From Clostridiales bacterium (GTDB lineage Bacteria > Bacillota > Clostridia > Oscillospirales > Acutalibacteraceae), in contig JAJQDK010000001.1 in NCBI GenBank assembly GCA_021202245.1, forward strand, positions 4,871 through 13,243: a DNA stretch of 8,373 nucleotides, written 5' to 3'. Shown piece after piece: positions 5,255 to 8,373 of this stretch. Position 1 is the stretch's first letter. Every line of letters starts with the position of its first letter. Below the pieces are notes generated by a model that did not search any database, had not been told where the DNA came from, and was given only the letters and a program-made list of their open reading frames with translations. The position numbers were made by a program, and so were the translations under genes.

Positions 5255-6809
5255 CGATATTGAAACGCTCAACTACGAAGAAACAAACTGGGTAAACGGC
5301 GGCGAACCCGCAATAAATGCAAATAATCTAAACAAGCTTGAGGACGGTCTGGAAGCAGTTACAAGTCTGGCAAGCACAAATGCCGGCAACATTGAAACTC
5401 TAAACAGCAGCATAAGCAGCAAGGAAAACGTATCAAATAAAACAACCTCCTTAGACTTAGAGGATGGAGAAGAGATAGATACGGCGGACACAGATACATA
5501 TCCTACTGTCGCCGCAGTACAGTCCTATGTGGTAAACAAGATTGCGGAAGCTCAGCTTGACAAAACAGAGGTAGATATTTCCGGCAAGGAAGATAAATCA
5601 AACAAGCAAGCTACAATGCTTACTTCTTACGGAGCCTCAGACAAATTTTATCCGACGACCGGAGCTGTTGCAGAATATTTTTCTCAGAAGCTTGAAAATT
5701 ATGGCACAATCTTATTGGAAGAGGTTTCAGACACTATTGATAATAAAATCACAAACTTTGAAAACTCTTGGGACTTTGAAACGCTCTGCGACGATGTTGA
5801 CAGCTTAAAGAACAGTAAAGAAGATGTATCGAACAAGGTTACGGCTATAACTAACGCAGGTACCAACGCAGCAGTAAATGATACCTGTTATCCTACAGTT
5901 AACGCAGTATGTAATTACGTTATTCCGGCTGTAGCAGTGCTTGAAGAGGATATTGAAACGCTCAACGAGGAAAAAGCAACTCAGTCGGATATTGACACTG
6001 CAATCACGAACTTTGAAAACACCTGGGACTTTGAAACGCTCTGCGGCGATGTGGACAAATTGTCGAAGCAAATGACCGCCGATTGCAATATGATATATTT
6101 CAAAAAGAACTGCACAGGGAACAGCGGCTACTGGGGCGGCAGCAGTACAGATGTTTACATTTATTTTTTTAATCCCGTACCGTCAAATTTTAACGATCGC
6201 TTCACATCCGGCAGTTGGCACAGTGCAAAAATGACATTGATTGATGAAGAAAATCTGATTTATGCCTATCCGCGATTGAATTACACGCACGCAGTATTTT
6301 CCTCGGCGAATACGCATTCAACAGGATTCAACTATAAAACCACCGATTTGCTGCTTCCGCTGCCAACACAAGCGAAAATGCCGTGCTTTTACCAGTCGCC
6401 TATCGGCTACGACGGCATATGGGGCGACTTGGCTTCCAACACGGCGAGAATTTATATTCAGACGTCAGCTGCATATTTGCCGGAGGTTTCTCTCGACGAT
6501 ACTGCCCTTACGGTTTACCGGCTCGGTATAGCCGGCAACGCCTACACGGGCGATACAAATTATTACTCATATGCAGATGTGGATATGGATGCAGTAACAG
6601 AAGGTTGGAATGACGAAGCAAGCACGCTTTCAATTAACTTTTACTATTCGTCGGGGAGCTACGCAACTGCTTCAACTACGTTGCTTGAAGCCTGCTACAA
6701 TCATACTGTGCTGTATTTTTACAACTCAGAGCTGGGTTACTACAACGGCGACGTAGATGAATATTTCAGCGAGTTGATAGGCTACGATACATCTAAATAT
6801 CTTAGTTGA
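5247..6809 (+). CDS. Tail fibre / receptor-binding protein
   Basis: This intact 520-residue protein starts at GTG 5247, six bases after GGAAAGGAAG, and overlaps the hub stop. The N-terminus (YEETNWVNGGEPAINANNLNKLE) is the common attachment segment of Bacillota phage fibres. A shaft follows with three diverged units of the K(E)xxSNK...YPT..AV..Y type (residues 59-95, 114-145, 191-225) and a duplicated ITNFEN(S/T)WDFETLC block (168-187 and 253-272). From about residue 280 to the end lies an aromatic-, Ser- and Asn-rich, beta-looking head that I do not recognise; it is the likely host-binding domain. It carries no stop or frameshift, unlike its neighbours. Tandem stops TGA and TAA close the gene. 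Receptor binding is inferred from position and architecture; polysaccharide binding is a guess. Confidence 0.8.
   Translation: MSNDIETLNYEETNWVNGGEPAINANNLNKLEDGLEAVTSLASTNAGNIETLNSSISSKENVSNKTTSLDLEDGEEIDTADTDTYPTVAAVQSYVVNKIAEAQLDKTEVDISGKEDKSNKQATMLTSYGASDKFYPTTGAVAEYFSQKLENYGTILLEEVSDTIDNKITNFENSWDFETLCDDVDSLKNSKEDVSNKVTAITNAGTNAAVNDTCYPTVNAVCNYVIPAVAVLEEDIETLNEEKATQSDIDTAITNFENTWDFETLCGDVDKLSKQMTADCNMIYFKKNCTGNSGYWGGSSTDVYIYFFNPVPSNFNDRFTSGSWHSAKMTLIDEENLIYAYPRLNYTHAVFSSANTHSTGFNYKTTDLLLPLPTQAKMPCFYQSPIGYDGIWGDLASNTARIYIQTSAAYLPEVSLDDTALTVYRLGIAGNAYTGDTNYYSYADVDMDAVTEGWNDEASTLSINFYYSSGSYATASTTLLEACYNHTVLYFYNSELGYYNGDVDEYFSELIGYDTSKYLS
5256..5966 (+). repeat. 18-base direct repeat encoding DIETLN
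   Basis: gatattgaaacgctcaac occurs identically at 5256-5273 and 5949-5966, in the same frame. Its gaaacgctc core also recurs in the two WDFETLC blocks. Confidence 0.75.
5421..5921 (+). repeat. Three diverged SNK/YPT shaft modules
   Basis: Units at 5421-5531, 5586-5681 and 5817-5921 (37, 32 and 35 residues) share the plan K-E-x-x-S-N-K, a variable linker, then YPT-x-x-AV-x-x-Y. Similar modules occur in many Clostridia phage fibres and probably form trimeric shaft segments. Confidence 0.75.
5748..6062 (+). repeat. Duplicated ITNFEN-WDFETLC block
   Basis: Two 60-base copies, 5748-5807 and 6003-6062, encode ITNFENSWDFETLCDDVDSL and ITNFENTWDFETLCGDVDKL (16 of 20 residues identical), with near-identical DNA. 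They flank the third SNK/YPT module, as after a segmental duplication. Confidence 0.8.
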
Positions 6810-6810
6810 T

Positions 6811-6817
6811 AAGGGGA
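6811..6817 (+). promoter_or_regulatory. Ribosome binding site selecting ATG 6824
   Basis: AAGGGGA lies six bases before ATG 6824 and follows the tandem TGA-TAA stops of the fibre gene. It favours ATG 6824 over the longer TTG 6806, which would overlap the fibre stop and lacks a site. Confidence 0.75.
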
Positions 6818-6823
6818 ATTACA

Positions 6824-7138
6824 ATGTGGGATTATATATTGCAGGTGTATCTTGTTGTGCTGCCGATTATCCTTACAGCACTGCTCGGCTACATAACACG
6901 TTCACTCAAAAAGCAGAAAAAAGACAGAAAAGCAAACAGCAAAGGGACTATGCTCCTTTTAAGAGTACAGTTAATTGAGTACCACGACCGTTGGATCGAG
7001 CGAGGATACACCACTAAAATAGGGCTTGAAAATTACCTTGAAATGTACGACGCTTACCACGGCTTGGGCGGAAACGGATTAGTAACCGAACTGAAAAAGG
7101 AAATTGAAGCTCTGCCGGTTAAGGGGGTAAGACTTTGA
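6824..7138 (+). CDS. Small membrane-anchored phage protein
   Basis: The product is 104 residues from ATG 6824. One N-terminal transmembrane helix (about residues 5-24, ILQVYLVVLPIILTALLGYI) is followed by a strongly basic stretch (RSLKKQKKDRK). A soluble helical domain then carries IEYHDRWIERGY and YHGLGGNGLVTELKKEI. I recognise this layout from small uncharacterised proteins encoded just before holin genes in many Bacillota prophages; the YHxLGGNG motif is their hallmark. The basic stretch after the helix suggests the C-terminal domain is cytoplasmic. Its function is unknown; a role in holin timing or lysis is inferred only from position. The stop overlaps the next gene's start by four bases (TTGA), suggesting translational coupling. 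Confidence 0.8.
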   Translation: MWDYILQVYLVVLPIILTALLGYITRSLKKQKKDRKANSKGTMLLLRVQLIEYHDRWIERGYTTKIGLENYLEMYDAYHGLGGNGLVTELKKEIEALPVKGVRL

Positions 7139-7509
7139 GTACAAAGAAAAAGAAGCAGAAAAAAGGAAAGATTGAGCAGGCGCTCAACAAAAGCCCGATA
7201 AACTACTTTTCTGACCTGTTTATCGTCGCAATGGTTGCAGGTTGGATTGTCATTTTGATAATTATGACAGCAATGTCAATCTATACGACAATTACATACG
7301 CAGATACGACAATGTGGTCAGACATTGCAAATCTTGTTTCAATTCCGCTTTCCTGCGGCGGCGCAATTTGGATGATAAAAAATTCAGTTCAGCACGCTAT
7401 TGCAAATCGCAGCGGCAAGCAGGCTCAAATGGATTTTCCGAAGGTAAATGCCGACGGCGAGGACGACGGATTTGAACAGATGATTGCGAATGAGGAAGCA
7501 GATGTATAG
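7135..7509 (+). CDS. Small hydrophobic phage protein, function unknown
   Basis: The product is 124 residues. TTG 7135 is chosen because AAGGGGG (7121-7127) lies seven bases upstream and the start overlaps the preceding TGA. The N-terminus is Lys-rich (STKKKKQKKGK). A clear transmembrane helix spans about residues 28-50, and a second likely one spans about 63-81 (IANLVSIPLSCGGAIWMI). The C-terminus is acidic (DGEDDGFEQMIANEEADV). Two helices with short charged ends are compatible with a holin or antiholin-type protein, and the position between a membrane protein and the holin-like gene fits a lysis role. I do not recognise the family. It ends at TAG 7507, with no readthrough-like continuation. 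Confidence 0.7.
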   Translation: MSTKKKKQKKGKIEQALNKSPINYFSDLFIVAMVAGWIVILIIMTAMSIYTTITYADTTMWSDIANLVSIPLSCGGAIWMIKNSVQHAIANRSGKQAQMDFPKVNADGEDDGFEQMIANEEADV

Positions 7510-7516
7510 AGAATGA

Positions 7517-7526
7517 AAAGAGGTGA
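7517..7526 (+). promoter_or_regulatory. Ribosome binding site choosing ATG 7532
   Basis: AAAGAGGTGA has its GAGGTG core six bases before ATG 7532. This makes ATG 7532 a better start than GTG 7523 or ATG 7526, which lie within the site. Confidence 0.7.
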
Positions 7527-7531
7527 TGAGT

Positions 7532-7759
7532 ATGACGATTAAGGACAAGCTAAGCAGTAGAAAGTTTTGGTTGAGCGCAGCGGCATTTTTAAGCTCTCTT
7601 GGTATTAGTATTGCAGGATTTACTACAGAGAATGAAGCTATAGCTGTAATAGGCGTGGTTTGTTCGGCGATATCGGCGGCTATTTATGCCGCCTGCGAAG
7701 CAGTCATTGACAAAGCAGCAGTAACAAAAACTGAAGAAACAGAAACGGAGGAAATTTAA
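7532..7759 (+). CDS. Holin-like protein
   Basis: The product is 75 residues from ATG 7532. The start TIKDKLSSRKFW is the characteristic opening of a common class of small Bacillota phage holins: a short basic helix, then an FW at the membrane edge. Transmembrane helix 1 is about residues 12-30 and helix 2 about 37-59. A charged tail (KTEETETEEI) probably faces the cytoplasm. Holins form lesions in the inner membrane that let the endolysin reach the cell wall. The lysin gene begins at the very next base after this gene's TAA, with its ribosome binding site (GGAGG 7747-7751) inside the holin's last codons. The holin name rests on size, topology and neighbours rather than on a diagnostic motif. 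Confidence 0.75.
   Translation: MTIKDKLSSRKFWLSAAAFLSSLGISIAGFTTENEAIAVIGVVCSAISAAIYAACEAVIDKAAVTKTEETETEEI
7747..7751 (+). promoter_or_regulatory. Ribosome binding site of the endolysin
   Basis: GGAGG sits inside the 3' end of the holin-like gene, eight bases before ATG 7760, which directly follows the holin TAA. Confidence 0.75.
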
Positions 7760-7849
7760 ATGGCATACACAAGAAGCAATATAGTAAAGCAGGCGCAGTC
7801 GTGGATAGGCTGCAAAGTAAGCGACGGCACTCACAAAAAAAATAATTGA
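7760..7849 (+). CDS. Endolysin N-terminal fragment before frameshift
   Basis: This is the 29-codon product that literal translation gives before TGA 7847. It holds only the first CHAP helix (NIVKQAQSWIGCK) and lacks the catalytic Cys and His, so it would be inactive. It has a good ribosome binding site and start, showing that this is where lysin translation begins. Confidence 0.6.
   Translation: MAYTRSNIVKQAQSWIGCKVSDGTHKKNN
7835..7842 (+). other. A8 tract at frameshift in endolysin
   Basis: Eight A's follow the His codon CAC. Seven would keep the CHAP frame (HKKIIDTYN); eight lead to TGA 7847. This is the second +1 A lesion in the window. Confidence 0.85.
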
Positions 7850-8373
7850 TACATACAACGCTCACACTCCTCTTGCGAGAGGCTACAAAGTAAAATACAC
7901 CGATGCCTGGTGTGCTACGTTCGTTAGTGCGGTAGCTATTAAATGCGGCTGTACGTCAATCATCCCGACTGAGTGCAGCTGCCCAAAGATGATTGAACTG
8001 TTTAAAAATCTCGGCCGTTGGAAAGAGGACGACAGCTACAAGCCGTCAGCAAGCGACATAATTTTTTATGACTGGCAGGACACTACGGGCAGCTCATCTG
8101 ACAACACCGGAACAGCCGACCACGTAGGAATAGTTGAAAAGGTCAGCGGCTCAACCATTATGGTCATTGAAGGAAACTACAACAACGCTGTACAGCGCAG
8201 AACCATTGCAGTTAACGGCAAATACATACGAGGCTACGGACTGCCAAAGTACAGCGACAGCTCGAGTACAAGCAGTACAAGCACAGCTGCCACATCAACT
8301 ACAACTACTTCAACTACATCATCCGCCGGCACAAGCACCGCAAAGGCAGCTGTACCGGACGTAACCTACAGAG
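7842..8373 (+). CDS. Endolysin catalytic part in shifted frame, runs off window
   Basis: This 177-codon open stretch begins at the last A of the A8 tract with IIDTYNAHTPLARGYKVKYT and reaches the right edge without a stop. It holds all the visible CHAP catalytic residues and the Ser/Thr linker. The first internal Met is in SCPKMIELF, after the catalytic Cys, so an independent start there would not give an active enzyme. Expression therefore depends on the upstream start and correction of the frame. Confidence 0.75.
   Translation, partial: MIDTYNAHTPLARGYKVKYTDAWCATFVSAVAIKCGCTSIIPTECSCPKMIELFKNLGRWKEDDSYKPSASDIIFYDWQDTTGSSSDNTGTADHVGIVEKVSGSTIMVIEGNYNNAVQRRTIAVNGKYIRGYGLPKYSDSSSTSSTSTAATSTTTTSTTSSAGTSTAKAAVPDVTYR
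8253..8354 (+). repeat. Ser/Thr/Ala low-complexity linker in endolysin
   Basis: Thirty-four residues of almost only Ser, Thr and Ala (SDSSSTSSTSTAATS..., ending GTSTAKAAV), built from repeated aca, act, agc and tca codons. It separates the CHAP domain from a likely C-terminal wall-binding domain. Confidence 0.75.

Larger units (their letters stand above)
7760..8373 (+). pseudogene. CHAP-domain endolysin, frameshifted and 3'-partial
   Basis: The start ATG 7760 opens MAYTRSNIVKQAQSWIGCK..., but an A8 tract at 7835-7842 throws the frame into a TGA at 7847 after 29 codons. With one A fewer, the frame is SDGTHKKIIDTYNAH and stays open to the window end (at least 204 residues). In that frame a CHAP fold is clear: catalytic Cys51 in DAWCATF (codon 7911), His121 in DHVGIVE (codon 8121) and a likely third catalytic residue, Glu137, in VIEGNYNN (codon 8169). 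CHAP enzymes cleave peptidoglycan as amidases or endopeptidases; which bond is cut is not shown. A Ser/Thr/Ala linker (8253-8354) leads to PDVTYR, presumably the start of a wall-binding domain beyond the window. No signal peptide is seen, consistent with holin-dependent release. Confidence 0.8.

Noticed and set aside
6383..6613. 76-codon plus-strand frame inside the fibre gene
   Set aside because: It overlaps the intact fibre frame, has no ribosome binding site and an Arg/Cys-rich composition typical of a shadow.
6090..6806. Possible diversity-generating retroelement variable region in the fibre head
   Set aside because: The Tyr/Asn/Ser richness is suggestive, but there is no reverse transcriptase, template repeat or recognisable initiation sequence in the window.
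7513..7542. Nine-codon leader frame (MKRGDEYDD) before the holin-like gene
   Set aside because: It has no ribosome binding site of its own and merely contains the holin's site.
8134..8364. Gln/Pro-rich 76-codon frame at the right end
   Set aside because: It is the wrong frame of the endolysin CHAP and Ser/Thr linker; the real frame carries the Cys, His and Glu catalytic motifs.
1..8373. Full reassignment of TAG to glutamine
   Set aside because: Long genes without any TAG, free use of CAA/CAG, and TAG stops overlapping downstream ribosome binding sites (3626, 4043) or followed by no coding continuation (7507) do not fit a genome-wide recoding; occasional readthrough is not excluded.

Overview
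The window is a compact, single-strand (+) stretch of a tailed-phage or prophage genome. It covers the end of the tail morphogenesis module and the start of the lysis module. Long tape-measure coding sequence, AGGAGG-type ribosome binding sites, TTG and GTG starts, moderate AT content and protein families typical of gut Clostridia phages point to a siphovirus of a Bacillota host, probably Oscillospiraceae/Ruminococcus-like. The host is inferred from remembered family resemblance, not from a search.

Layout: (1) 1-3628, a tail tape measure protein whose 5' end lies outside the window. It is broken by two in-frame TAG codons near the left edge, a one-base surplus in an A7 tract at 2401-2407, a TGA at 2951 and a TAG at 3263. 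(2) 3644-4045, a 133-residue tail protein resembling the DUF6711 family. (3) 4058-5254, a tail-tip/baseplate hub-like protein interrupted by an in-frame TAG at 5012. (4) 5247-6809, an intact 520-residue tail fibre or receptor-binding protein with a repeat-built shaft and an unrecognised C-terminal head. (5) 6824-7138, 7135-7509 and 7532-7759, three small membrane proteins; the last looks like a holin. (6) 7760 to the window end, a CHAP-domain endolysin whose frame is broken by one surplus A in an A8 tract at 7835-7842; the active-site residues lie in the shifted frame, which stays open to the right edge.

The genes abut or overlap by a few bases, each with its own Shine-Dalgarno, so they look like one late operon. 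Tape measure, DUF6711-like protein, hub and fibre would build the tail and its host-recognition tip. The membrane proteins and the lysin would release progeny.

The striking feature is the pattern of lesions. Two frameshifts are both +1 A in A tracts, and there are five in-frame internal stops (four TAG, one TGA, no TAA) with continuous protein similarity on both sides. From 2408 to 5254 a single frame crosses three genes and meets only TAG or TGA before the TAA. The explanations are decay of a prophage, sequence error, or some form of stop readthrough or slippage. Decay or error is more economical, because Gln is otherwise written with ordinary CAA/CAG and TAG also sits at apparently genuine gene ends. 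No tRNA, CRISPR, insertion sequence, origin or attachment site was seen, and no stretch over 300 bases lacks a gene.
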